DNA of 45,570 nucleotides from assembly GCF_900078665.2 (NCBI RefSeq), contig NZ_LT546207.1, positions 856,569-902,138 of the forward strand. Direction: 5' to 3'. Shown here in pieces: positions 8,709-17,028 of this stretch (position 1 is its first letter; every line of letters starts with the position of its first letter). The DNA comes from Mycolicibacterium houstonense (GTDB lineage: Bacteria > Actinomycetota > Actinomycetes > Mycobacteriales > Mycobacteriaceae). The position numbers and the translations under genes were made by a program. Under the pieces are notes generated by a model. That model ran no database searches, had not been told where the DNA came from, and worked only from the letters and a program-made list of their open reading frames with translations.

Positions 8709-10115
8709 ATGGTGGCACAACGAGTCGGTCGCGCGCGTGAGAGCACGCGTCGCACGCCCGAAGGATCTGCGCGACCGGACAATCGACTGGCGTTGGCAGA
8801 TGAGGCCCTGCTGGCCGAGCATCGCGCCGCCGGCATGAATGTGGTCATACAGGTCACCTGGCTCTATGACCGCGCCGTCGATCTCGACGGGTTACGGCGA
8901 TTCCACCATTTCCTCGGTCAAGGCCTGCTCGGTCGCCGCGTCGAGCGGCCGGCATTGCCGATCGCCCGGCACCGGTGGGTAGTAGATCGCGGGCCGGCAG
9001 ACATCGAGGTGGCCGAATCGGTCCGTCCTCGCGGCGAACTCAGTACGTGGGTCCACGAGCGGTCGCAACGTCACGTCAATGCCGAAACCGGTCCGGGCTG
9101 GCACATCGGGGTACTTCCGCTCGATGACGGCCACACCGCCGTGAGTCTCGTCCTTTCACACAATTTGATCGACGGACTCGGGCTCGCTCTCGTCATAGTC
9201 GAAGGGGTGCTGGGTAAAACGCGTGAGCTCGGATACCCTGCACCGCTGTCGCGCACGGGTCTTCGGGCGCTGGGAGAGGATGCCCGACAGACTGCGCGGG
9301 ACGTGCCGGACGTCGCCCGGGCGCTTGTCGCCGCGGTGAGGTCGGCCAGGAAGCAGGCTCGCACCACCACCACCACCGCTCACCGCTCGCCGAAGCGGCC
9401 GCCGGATGACGGCGCCGATGATGTCGTCCTGGTACCGGCCTTGACGATCTACGTGAGCCTCGATGACTGGGACGCGCGAGCAGAAGCACTCGGCGGAGCG
9501 AGTCACACCCTTGCCGCGGCCTTCGCCGCCAAGTTCGGCGAGCGGTTGGGCCGGGCCCGCGCATCGGACGGCGCCGTCACCCTCCAGATTCCGATCAGCG
9601 ACCGCACCTCGGTCGACGACACCCGGGCGATGGCCTTGTCGTACGCCCGGGTCACCGTCGACCCGGCCCAGGCCACAACGGATCTGAGCGAAGTCCGGGC
9701 CGCGGTCAAACAGACGCTGAGCAGCTTGAAAGAGACACCGGATGAGACCAAACAGCTCCTTTGGCTGCCGTCCTTCGTGCCGAAGCGCATGCTGAAACAG
9801 ATGGTCGCCAGGGCCCCGGCCGACCCCGACCAACCGATATTCTCTTCCTACCTCGGCGATCTGAGCTCGCTGATCAGCCAGGCCGATGGCACCCCGGCGC
9901 CGTACGCCAATGCTCGTACGACCGGGCAACGAGAATCGCGACAGCTCCTCGACCGAACCGGTGGTCGCGCCGTCATCCTGTCTGGGCGATTGAGCGGCAA
10001 GATCTTCATCAGCATCGGCGCTTATCAACCGGGCGCCGAGAACACCACAGGTGCGTTACGTGAACTGGCTGCGCGCACACTGGCCGAATTCGGGCTTACT
10101 GGCGAGATTCACTGA
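8709..10115 (+). CDS. HxxxD acyltransferase of the PapA / wax-ester-synthase / condensation superfamily
   Basis: The 468-residue protein has the motif H151-N-L-I-D155-G156, which is the catalytic HxxxDG of CoA-dependent acyltransferases, PapA proteins and NRPS condensation domains. The first His of the usual HH pair is Ser, but the catalytic second His is kept. A central linker of about residues 215-235 is rich in Thr and basic residues, and a C-terminal half with an SYLGD segment (about 379-383) matches the second lobe of the fold. PapA3 is found in some GPL gene clusters. Here it probably O-acylates a sugar or a hydroxy residue of the lipopeptide (inference). It starts 66 nt after the sulfotransferase stop and is likely co-transcribed with it. 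Confidence 0.75.
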   Translation: MVAQRVGRARESTRRTPEGSARPDNRLALADEALLAEHRAAGMNVVIQVTWLYDRAVDLDGLRRFHHFLGQGLLGRRVERPALPIARHRWVVDRGPADIEVAESVRPRGELSTWVHERSQRHVNAETGPGWHIGVLPLDDGHTAVSLVLSHNLIDGLGLALVIVEGVLGKTRELGYPAPLSRTGLRALGEDARQTARDVPDVARALVAAVRSARKQARTTTTTAHRSPKRPPDDGADDVVLVPALTIYVSLDDWDARAEALGGASHTLAAAFAAKFGERLGRARASDGAVTLQIPISDRTSVDDTRAMALSYARVTVDPAQATTDLSEVRAAVKQTLSSLKETPDETKQLLWLPSFVPKRMLKQMVARAPADPDQPIFSSYLGDLSSLISQADGTPAPYANARTTGQRESRQLLDRTGGRAVILSGRLSGKIFISIGAYQPGAENTTGALRELAARTLAEFGLTGEIH

Positions 10116-10145
10116 CGCTCGCGTAGAACGCTGGGTAGCCTTACC

Positions 10146-10182
10146 GTTCGACCCCGAACAGCCGGTGCTACAACGTGTTCGC
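10146..10182 (+). promoter_or_regulatory. Two dyads upstream of the first glycosyltransferase, one near a KstR-type site
   Basis: GTTCG (10146-10150) and CGAAC (10155-10159) form a perfect inverted repeat. TACAACGTGTTCGC (10169-10182) matches the consensus TnnAACnnGTTnnA at seven of eight fixed positions; the last is C instead of A. The block GCTAC..AACGTGTTC is also found upstream of mbtH, with 6 nt inserted there. This is a possible operator controlling the glycosyltransferase operon. Confidence 0.3.
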
Positions 10183-10220
10183 ATCAGGTCGAGTGGTGAT
10201 CTCATGTCGGAAGAAGCGCT

Positions 10221-11492
10221 ATGAAGTTGGTGCTGGCGAGCTATGGGACTCGCGGCGATGTCGAGCCCTGCGTTGCGGTCGGCCGGGAGTTGCAGCGCCG
10301 CGGGCACGATGTGCGCTTGGCGGTGCCGCCTGATCTGGTCGGATTCGCTGAGGCCGCGGGGCTTGCGACGGTGCCGTACGGGCCGGACACGGCGGTATGG
10401 TCGGATGCGCACCGCGACTTCTGGATCCGGTTCTTCGCGAACTTCTGGAAGATCGGGAAACTGATCGAGCTGGTCCGTGAGATGCGTGAGATCGGGGAGT
10501 CGGTCGTCCGGTTCTGGGAGGAGATCACGGCGACGCTGACGTCGTTGGCCGACGGCGCCGACCTGCTGATCACCTTTCTGAATTTCGAGCCGCCGGCGCT
10601 GAATGTGGCTGAACATTACGGCATTCCGTTGGCGACGGTGCACGTCTCGCCGGTGCGGCCCAACGGCCGGATGTTGGCGTTCCTGCCGCCGTCGTTGGGC
10701 CGCTACACACTGATGCTCTACGAATGGGCAAACTGGCGCGGGGTGAAGAAGTTCGACGACGCGCAGCGCCGTCAGCTGGGCCTGCCGAAGGCCACCCGCT
10801 CCTCGCCACGTCGGATCACCAAACGGGGCTCACTGGAAGTGCAGGCCTACGACCAGGTTTGCTTTCCCGGATTGGCCGCCGAATGGGCGAAGTGGGAGAA
10901 CCAGCGGCCTTTCGTCGGCGCGCTGACGATGGAATTGACAACCGAGGCCGATGACGAGGTCGCGACCTGGATCGCCGCCGGCCCGCCGCCCATCTTCTTC
11001 AGCTTCGGCAGTACTCCGGTCAAGTCACCCGCTGACACCCTCGCGATGATCGAGGCGGCCTGCGAGCAGCTCGGCGAGCGGGCGTTGGTGTGTGCCGGGT
11101 CGAGCGACTTCAGCCAGACAGTCGCATCCGATCGGGTGAAGGTCGTGGACACGATGAATTTCGCGGCGGTGTTTCCGGCCTGCCGCGCGCTGGTACATCA
11201 CGGCGGCATGGGTACCATGTCCGCGGGTCTGCGCGCCGGCGTACCCATGCTGGTGTTCTGGACCGCGCTCGATCAGGCGCTCTGGGCGGCCCGCGTGAAA
11301 CGGCTGAAAGTTGGTTTCGGACGGCGCATCTCGGCAGCGACCAGCGAAAGGCTGGTCGCCGACCTACGCACGATTCTCGAACCGAGATACCTTGCCCGGG
11401 CCCGCGAGGTAGCCACCCAGATGACCAAACCCGAAGACAGCGTTGCCAACACGGCGGACCTGCTGGAACGCTTCGCCAAATCCAGGCGATGA
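10221..11492 (+). CDS. GPL-type glycosyltransferase (GT1 family), copy 1
   Basis: The 423-residue GT-B enzyme is of the GT1 group that includes the GPL glycosyltransferases and vancomycin GtfA/B. The N-terminal Rossmann domain begins MKLVLASYGTRGDVEP, the acceptor-domain signature. The C-terminal nucleotide-sugar domain has FSFGSTP near residue 258 and HHGG at 326-329. Enzymes of this group transfer deoxysugars from dTDP- or UDP-sugars to lipopeptide hydroxyls at the cytoplasmic side. It is one of three paralogues here. It is the odd one after HHGG: HHGGMGTMSAG and WTALDQALWA, where the other two have TTAAG and STDLDQTLWG, so donor or acceptor choice may differ. The start is the ATG that aligns with the other two copies. 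Which sugar it adds cannot be predicted. Confidence 0.88.
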   Translation: MKLVLASYGTRGDVEPCVAVGRELQRRGHDVRLAVPPDLVGFAEAAGLATVPYGPDTAVWSDAHRDFWIRFFANFWKIGKLIELVREMREIGESVVRFWEEITATLTSLADGADLLITFLNFEPPALNVAEHYGIPLATVHVSPVRPNGRMLAFLPPSLGRYTLMLYEWANWRGVKKFDDAQRRQLGLPKATRSSPRRITKRGSLEVQAYDQVCFPGLAAEWAKWENQRPFVGALTMELTTEADDEVATWIAAGPPPIFFSFGSTPVKSPADTLAMIEAACEQLGERALVCAGSSDFSQTVASDRVKVVDTMNFAAVFPACRALVHHGGMGTMSAGLRAGVPMLVFWTALDQALWAARVKRLKVGFGRRISAATSERLVADLRTILEPRYLARAREVATQMTKPEDSVANTADLLERFAKSRR

Positions 11493-11520
11493 CCGGCACC
11501 CATCGCGTCGGCGTGCGACG

Positions 11521-12309
11521 TCAGATGACGCCCAACCCTTTTACTATCTGCAACAACCCGATCATCACGAAGATGCCGATCATCACTTGGCGACGGTTGG
11601 CCAGCGCCCAGTCGTGCACGGGTTGGAGCACGGCCTGGGTCCGCGCCGGTGCGATCAGATGGCTCACGACGGCCACCTCGAAAACCGTGAACATCGCGAC
11701 GACGAACAGGATCACGGCGACGATCTGTGTGCTGGTGCTGGCTCCGGAGGACACGACCGTGGTCGCCACGAACAGGACGAGAGGGAATCCGGGCAGAAAG
11801 CCCATGCCGCACACCAGCGCGACCCACAATGCGCCACTGTCCCAGGCTCGTTGCAGACGGCCGAACAGGCGGCGAATCGCGGATCCGCCTTCTGCTGACT
11901 CGGCCACGCCGACGAACGGCGACGAGATGGGCCCCGACCCTGCTGATTCCGGCGCGTTGGTGGACGCGGCCGTGCTCGGTGCCGGTACCCGGGATCGCCG
12001 GCGCAACCAGAACCGTACGGCGATCAACCCGGCGACGGTCAGGACCAGCACACCCAGACCGAGTTGTATGTGCCGGGTCGCGGCACTGGCCGCCGGGGCT
12101 TCGGGACTGAACAGGGGAGCCCGGTGCAGCAACATCACCGGGACCAGCAGCGCCGGGATATTGGTGATGAGTGCGCCGATCCAACAGACGAGCAAGTTGT
12201 GTACCGGTCTTGGGCGCGAGATCACCAGCAGGATGAGGGCCAGCAGCGCGGGATTGAACGCCATCAGAGTCGCCATCCCGAGTAGTGAACCCCACACGGC
12301 CCGGAACAC
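11521..12309 (-). CDS. gap: Gap-family integral membrane protein (GPL addressing protein-like), copy 1
   Basis: The 262-residue membrane protein has about six hydrophobic helices, three before and three after a charged central loop (about residues 105-155). The N-terminal signature NPALLALILLVISRPRP is typical of the Gap/Sap family, in which Gap is needed for GPLs to reach the mycobacterial surface. The GTG start at 12309 gives MFRAVWGS. It lies on the opposite strand, tail to tail with the first glycosyltransferase gene (28 nt apart) and head to head with the second. In known GPL loci gap lies after the NRPS genes, so this position between glycosyltransferases is different. A role in moving the local glycolipopeptide across the membrane is inferred. 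Confidence 0.8.
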   Translation of the reverse strand: MFRAVWGSLLGMATLMAFNPALLALILLVISRPRPVHNLLVCWIGALITNIPALLVPVMLLHRAPLFSPEAPAASAATRHIQLGLGVLVLTVAGLIAVRFWLRRRSRVPAPSTAASTNAPESAGSGPISSPFVGVAESAEGGSAIRRLFGRLQRAWDSGALWVALVCGMGFLPGFPLVLFVATTVVSSGASTSTQIVAVILFVVAMFTVFEVAVVSHLIAPARTQAVLQPVHDWALANRRQVMIGIFVMIGLLQIVKGLGVI

Positions 12310-12568
12310 TACCGGCTACGTAAATTTATTTTGGGTCATTCGCAACCCTGATCGATCTTGATCTGGCCGCACCCGCCGGCAAAGTGGCAGCCGGCCGGTA
12401 CGGGCGCCGGAAAGCGACCCCGGATGGCGTGATCCCACCCGAAACATGCCCAGTTGCTTCCGGATTCACCTCGCCGGTTTTGGACCGCAACTGACCGGGG
12501 ATGGGGATAATGGCCACTGCCTCGGGCAGCTCACGGGCGTGGCAACTGAAAGGTTAGAGGTCTCCGCG
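12310..12568. promoter_or_regulatory. Divergent promoter region between gap copy 1 and glycosyltransferase copy 2
   Basis: This 259-nt region between divergent genes must hold promoters for both. On the - strand an A/T-rich block (12318-12336), unusual in this GC-rich window, lies just upstream of the gap start. On the + strand GATAAT (12506-12511) resembles a -10 element, with TTGGAC (12480-12485) as a poorly spaced (20 nt) -35. GAGG (12557-12560) is the ribosome binding site of the glycosyltransferase gene. Confidence 0.35.
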
Positions 12569-13873
12569 ATGAAATTTGTGCTGGCGTTCTATGGGACTCG
12601 TGGTGATGTCGAGCCAGGAGTTGCGGTCGGCCGCGAGTTGCTGCGCCGCGGGCACGAAGTGCGGATGGCCGTATCGCCCGACTTGGTCGAGTTCGTCGAG
12701 GCGGCCGGTCCCGTGGCCATACCGTGCGGTCCCGATGTGCGGGTGTGGCAAGACCTGAACCGAGACTTCTGGTCCCGGTTCCTGCGGCAATTCTGGCGGA
12801 ACTTCTGGCGGGTTCGGGATCTGGCCGGATTGCTGCGCGAAGAATGGCACCTTTTCGACCAGTACTGGCAAGAGGTCAGCCGGACGTTGATGTCGTTGTC
12901 GGAGGGGGCAGATCTGCTGTTCACCGGTGTGATCGGCGAGGAGGCCGCAGGCAACGTCGCGGAGGCTTGCGACATCCCGTTCGCCATGCTGCACGTTTTC
13001 CCGATGCGGCCCAACGGTCAACTCGTCCCGGCACTACCGGCCGGCTTGGCTCGCCCGATGATGAGGGCCTCCGAATGGCTGAGTTGGCCGATGATGAAGC
13101 GGCTCGAGGATCCGCAGCGCCGTGAGCTCGGCCTGCCGAAGTCCACTGGCCCGTCGGCATGGCGGGTGGCAGAACGCGGTTCGCTGGAAATCCAGGCCTA
13201 CGACGAGGTGTTCTTTCCCGGGCTGGCGCAGGAGTGGGCACGATGGGAGGGCAACAGGCCATTCGTCGGTGCGCTCACGATGGAGTTGCCGACCGATACC
13301 GACGACGAGGTCGCCACGTGGATTTCCGCCGGATCACCGCCGATCTGTTTCGGATTCGGCAGTATGCCGGTCGACTCGGGGGCTGACATGTTGGCGATGA
13401 TCAGCGCGGCATGCGCCGAGTTGGGCGAACGCGCGCTGGTATGCGCCGGCTCCAGCGATTTCACCAACATCGCACATTCCGATCACGTCAAGGTCGTCGA
13501 CACCTTGAATTACGCAGCCACCTTCCCCGCATGCCGCGCGGTGGTACATCACGGTGGTGCCGGGACCACGGCCGCGGGTTTACGCGCAGGCAAGCCCACA
13601 TTGGTCCTGTCCACCGACCTCGACCAGACGCTGTGGGGAGCCCGGGTCAAGCAGATGAAAGTCGGTACCGCGCGGAGGCTTTCGGCCACCACCCAGAAGT
13701 CGATGATCGATGATCTGCGCACCGTTCTCGAGCCGCTGTACGCTGCACGTGCCCGCGAGTTGGCCACCCGGATGACCAATCCTGCCGAAAGCGTCGTGAC
13801 CACCGCGGATCTGCTGGAGAAGTTCGCCTCCCTCAAGCAGGTGTCGCCGCGTCCGAAGCTCCTGGATTTCTGA
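12569..13873 (+). CDS. GPL-type glycosyltransferase (GT1 family), copy 2
   Basis: The 434-residue GT-B enzyme is closely similar to the copies at 10221 and 18039. It opens MKFVLAFYGTRGDVEP and carries the donor-site signature H327-H-G-G followed by AGTTAAGLRAG and STDLDQTLWG. The ATG at 12569 is preferred over the longer frame from 12446 because it aligns with the paralogues and is preceded by GAGG at 12557-12560. A methyltransferase gene follows after 83 nt, suggesting that sugar addition and methylation are co-expressed. The C-terminus is slightly longer than in the other copies (VSPRPKLLDF tail). Donor sugar unknown. Confidence 0.88.
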   Translation: MKFVLAFYGTRGDVEPGVAVGRELLRRGHEVRMAVSPDLVEFVEAAGPVAIPCGPDVRVWQDLNRDFWSRFLRQFWRNFWRVRDLAGLLREEWHLFDQYWQEVSRTLMSLSEGADLLFTGVIGEEAAGNVAEACDIPFAMLHVFPMRPNGQLVPALPAGLARPMMRASEWLSWPMMKRLEDPQRRELGLPKSTGPSAWRVAERGSLEIQAYDEVFFPGLAQEWARWEGNRPFVGALTMELPTDTDDEVATWISAGSPPICFGFGSMPVDSGADMLAMISAACAELGERALVCAGSSDFTNIAHSDHVKVVDTLNYAATFPACRAVVHHGGAGTTAAGLRAGKPTLVLSTDLDQTLWGARVKQMKVGTARRLSATTQKSMIDDLRTVLEPLYAARARELATRMTNPAESVVTTADLLEKFASLKQVSPRPKLLDF

Positions 13874-13956
13874 CCGCTGCGACGTTGTAGCCAACCAGAG
13901 TTGGGCGCATGTCGATGACTTTGCGGCTTCGGCCCGGTTCGCGACCGAGATGATCC

Positions 13957-14760
13957 ATGATGTTGTGCGTGGACAGCAGAATCCGCGATATAGCAACCAT
14001 GCCCCGGGGCGGGCCGGACGCCTCCTGGCTGGACCGTCGATTACAGACCGACCGATTGGAGTACCTGGATCGCGACGATGTCGATGATCTGAAGCACAAG
14101 GTCATGGATTCACTCGACCGCGCCGGCCGGCGCCGGGGGATCGGTATTCATGACAAATGCGTCCAGATGGTGCTTCGTGAGGTGGCCGATGTGCCCGCTC
14201 CGAGGATCCTCGAACTCGGCGCCGGCCTCGGGGGATTGTCGCGAAAGCTGCTCGAGAAGCATCCCACCGCCCAGGTGACCGTGACCGATATCGAGCCGGC
14301 CTTCGTCGCGGGTATGGCCGCCGGCGATCTCGGCAGTCACCCCCGGGCCACCGTGCGCGAAATGGACGCCACCGAAATCGACGTACCCCCAGGCTCTTAC
14401 GACCTCGCGGTGTTCGCGTTGTCTTTGCACCACCTGCCTCCTGAGCTCGCCGCCCGGGTATTCGCGGCGGGCACCCGCGCAGCGAAGAAGCTCCTGATAG
14501 TCGACCTTCCGCGGCCCCCGGCGCCGCTTCACATCGTGTTACTGGCGGCGGTGCTGCCCCTCATCAGGATCTCGCCGCTGCAGCACGATGGATTCATCAG
14601 TTCGCTGCGCGCCTACAGCCCGGCCGCGCTGCGCGCATTGGGTCGTCATGCCGACCCGTCGATCACCGTCGAGTTCCGGAGCCGGCGAGGGCTCGGGCCC
14701 ACGGTGGCGGTCGCTAGTCGATCGACACGGCACCGGCAACCCGAGGGCAGTGGCGTCTAG
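13957..14760 (+). CDS. Class I SAM-dependent methyltransferase
   Basis: The 267-residue product has the SAM-binding glycine loop E86-L-G-A-G-L-G-G (motif I), an acidic end of strand 2 in VTVTDIEP, and the motif III-IV stretch GSYDLAVFALSLHHL. These define a Rossmann-fold class I methyltransferase. The rest is not specific enough to tell an O- from a C- or N-methyltransferase, but its place between glycosyltransferases suggests a sugar or peptide hydroxyl as target (inference). ATG 13957 gives the full frame; ATG 13999 (MPRGG...) is a reasonable alternative giving 253 residues. The stop is 4 nt from the end of the convergent gap-like gene. Confidence 0.75.
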   Translation: MMLCVDSRIRDIATMPRGGPDASWLDRRLQTDRLEYLDRDDVDDLKHKVMDSLDRAGRRRGIGIHDKCVQMVLREVADVPAPRILELGAGLGGLSRKLLEKHPTAQVTVTDIEPAFVAGMAAGDLGSHPRATVREMDATEIDVPPGSYDLAVFALSLHHLPPELAARVFAAGTRAAKKLLIVDLPRPPAPLHIVLLAAVLPLIRISPLQHDGFISSLRAYSPAALRALGRHADPSITVEFRSRRGLGPTVAVASRSTRHRQPEGSGV

Positions 14761-14764
14761 TCCG

Positions 14765-15553
14765 TCAGATGCTGTTCAGGCCCTTGGCGATCAGCATGAC
14801 ACCGGCGAGCACGCACATGGCTACCAAGATCTTCCGATGGTGGGTCCACGCCCAATCGTGCAGCCTTTGCAGTGTCGATTCGGTCTTCGAGGGTGCAACG
14901 AGATAGCTGACCAGGACTATCTCGACTACCGCGAGCATCCCGACGATGAACGCGATCGTGGCGGCGATCTGAGTGCCGACAGCGGCGCCAGAGACCACGA
15001 CGATCGCGAGCAGGAACAGCGCCACGTCGGGTGGCGTGCCGGCGAACGAGAATCCGATGACGAACGAGACCCACAGGGACCCGCTCTCCCACGCGTCGTG
15101 GCCGCGTCTCAGCAACCGCCGGAACACAGATCCGCCCTCGGCCGGCGTATCTCGTGCGCGGGCCAGCAGCCGCGAGACCGGAGTCTCCGGATTCGAATCC
15201 GAGACCAGCGTGGACGACCCGCCGTCGGCGGCCGCGACCTTCGTCCGTTGACGTACCCAGAAGTGCACGGTCAATGCCGTGGCAGTCGTCAGCGCGAGCA
15301 GACCCATGCCGATTTGAATATAACCGCCGGTCGAGCTCTTGGCCCAGGATTCCGCTGTGGTCTTGAACATGGGCGTGCGGTGCAGCAAGGTCAGCGGAAT
15401 CACCAATGTGGGAATGCACGCGGTTACGCAGCCGGCCCCGAAGGCGAGCAGATTCTGTACCGGCCGCGGCCTCGAGATCACGAGCAGGGTGATGCCGAGG
15501 CGCATGGGATCGAGCCCGACCAGAATTCCCAGAGCAAGCACCGAACCCCACAC
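14765..15553 (-). CDS. gap: Gap-family integral membrane protein, copy 2, with altered start
   Basis: The protein has about six helices and the same organisation as the copy at 11521: DPMRLGITLLVISRPRP near the N-terminus, a charged central loop, then three helices and a basic tail. The expected start region is disturbed. Both copies share CCGGTAGTGTTyCGG directly upstream of CCGTGTGGGGTTC, but this copy lacks one G. The GTG that starts copy 1 (equivalent here to 15562-15564) is therefore out of frame. The nearest in-frame start is GTG 15551-15553, giving 262 residues starting at the Trp-Gly-Ser motif; the frame also stays open upstream to 15901. The body shows no damage, so it is probably functional with a shorter N-terminus. 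Its function is inferred from family and context: surface addressing of the lipopeptide. Confidence 0.7.
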   Translation of the reverse strand: MWGSVLALGILVGLDPMRLGITLLVISRPRPVQNLLAFGAGCVTACIPTLVIPLTLLHRTPMFKTTAESWAKSSTGGYIQIGMGLLALTTATALTVHFWVRQRTKVAAADGGSSTLVSDSNPETPVSRLLARARDTPAEGGSVFRRLLRRGHDAWESGSLWVSFVIGFSFAGTPPDVALFLLAIVVVSGAAVGTQIAATIAFIVGMLAVVEIVLVSYLVAPSKTESTLQRLHDWAWTHHRKILVAMCVLAGVMLIAKGLNSI

Positions 15554-15760
15554 GGCCGAAACACTACCGGGTTGCTGTTGGCTGTCAGCGATTTTGGCGC
15601 CTAGGTTGCTGTGAGTTTGCGGGCGTGGGCGGCCAAAGTCGGCCTGCCCGTGAGAAGTTCGCTCACCCAACCGCTGTGGTGGCTCAGGCGGTTTCGGCAC
15701 GGGCGACCGACCGCGCCGGTATGCTTTCTCGGTTGCGTCGAGTTCCCTGAGGATGGTCGA

Positions 15761-16741
15761 GTGAACGCGGTTACCACAGATTGCCGACTTTGCGGATCGA
15801 CTGGTCCCCACCGGACAATTGAAGTTCGTGAGATGATGTTCGGCACCCGCGAATCTTTTGAATACTTTTGTTGCGACGAATGCGAAACGTTGCAGATTCA
15901 CACAGCACTCGAGGGCGAGGAACTACTGCGCCATTATCCGCCAAATTACTACTCGCACAGCGCGTCAGCTGAGCCGGGCGTATTCCGGTGGCTGGTGACC
16001 CACCATGACGAGTTCAAGCTGCGTGGGGGCGGTCGGGTGCTCGGTGCCATAATCAGGGCCCGGGTGTCTGAGGGAATCTTCCGCGTGCTTCTCGGCGGTG
16101 ACGTCATCAGAATGCTCGCCGAGCTCAATATTGAGCATGATGCGCGAATCCTCGACGTGGGGTGCGGTACCGGCGGATTGCTCGACAGATTGACCAGGAT
16201 TGGTTTCAACAATTTGCGTGGGGCGGATCCGTTCATCGACGCCGACGGCGAATCCGCCGAGGGTGTGCCGCTGATGAAGCGTGATTTGAGCGGTGTGCCC
16301 GGCGAATTCGATCTCATCATGTTCAACCATTCTCTCGAGCATGTTCCTGATCCGGTCTCGACCCTCAAGGCGGCGTACGAGAAACTCGCGGAGGGAGGCA
16401 TGTGCCTGGCCCGGGTGCCGACGACGTCGTCAGAGGCCTGGGCCACCTACGAGGCGGATTGGGTACAAGCCGATGCACCCCGGCACATGGTCATCCCTTC
16501 GCGACAAGGAATGGCGGCGGCCGCCGCGAAGGCCGGACTGCGCGTGGAGCGGACGTTCGACGATTCGAATTTGGGTCAGTTTCTCGGCAGCGAAGCCTAT
16601 CGGCGCGACGTCCCGGTGACAGACCCGAAGATCCTTCGAATGTTCGGGCCCAAGCAGCTGTGGGAGTGGGAGAAACGCGCCGTCCGGCTCAACCGGCTGG
16701 GTCGCGGCGATCAGACCGGGTTTGTCCTGCGCGCGATGTGA
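15761..16741 (+). CDS. SAM-dependent methyltransferase with N-terminal zinc ribbon
   Basis: The 326-residue protein has two parts. Residues 8-41 contain C8-x2-C11 and C37-C38-x2-C41, a small zinc-binding domain seen at the N-terminus of NDP-sugar methyltransferases and related class I enzymes. The catalytic part has motif I D132-V-G-C-G-T-G-G, a following acidic region, and FDLIMFNHSLEHVPDP, the His/Glu-containing stretch typical of this subgroup. GTG 15761 is chosen because GAGGA (15749-15753) precedes it and the protein then starts just before the zinc motif; the frame continues upstream to 15611 without family sequence. It is divergent from the second gap-like gene. A sugar-nucleotide or glycosyl methylation role is inferred. 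Confidence 0.78.
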   Translation: MNAVTTDCRLCGSTGPHRTIEVREMMFGTRESFEYFCCDECETLQIHTALEGEELLRHYPPNYYSHSASAEPGVFRWLVTHHDEFKLRGGGRVLGAIIRARVSEGIFRVLLGGDVIRMLAELNIEHDARILDVGCGTGGLLDRLTRIGFNNLRGADPFIDADGESAEGVPLMKRDLSGVPGEFDLIMFNHSLEHVPDPVSTLKAAYEKLAEGGMCLARVPTTSSEAWATYEADWVQADAPRHMVIPSRQGMAAAAAKAGLRVERTFDDSNLGQFLGSEAYRRDVPVTDPKILRMFGPKQLWEWEKRAVRLNRLGRGDQTGFVLRAM

Positions 16742-17028
16742 GGCGTCGGGTGGCGCCGCCGAGGTGAATCGCCGGGCATGCCGGTTGTTGCCTTGTGCAA
16801 CGGCCGGTCTGAACCGGTTCGCCAGCCTGGCCTCCATCCATGCGCGGGGAACACGCAGAACTGCAGTCGTTTTCGCCGGCAAGTTCAGACATGTGGCTCG
16901 GCTGGGCCGCCCCCACCTCCGGCGCCCAATCAACCAAACCGGGCCGAATGCGCACCTGGTCGCGGCTACAGTCATCGAACCAAGCCATCGAAACCAGCTG
17001 GATATCCGCACCCCGGGGGCCCATTCAC

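Noticed and set aside
14765..15553. Second gap-like gene as a pseudogene
   Set aside because: Only the start region is disturbed; the body has no stop or frameshift and keeps all helices.
14765..15901. Extended - strand frame of 378 codons for the second gap-like protein
   Set aside because: The first ~115 codons overlap the divergent methyltransferase start and have no family sequence; an internal GTG fits the copy at 11521.
16742..17028. A small gene or longer N-terminus before the TylF-type methyltransferase
   Set aside because: Frames here show no motifs, no ribosome binding site and no resemblance to the family N-terminus.
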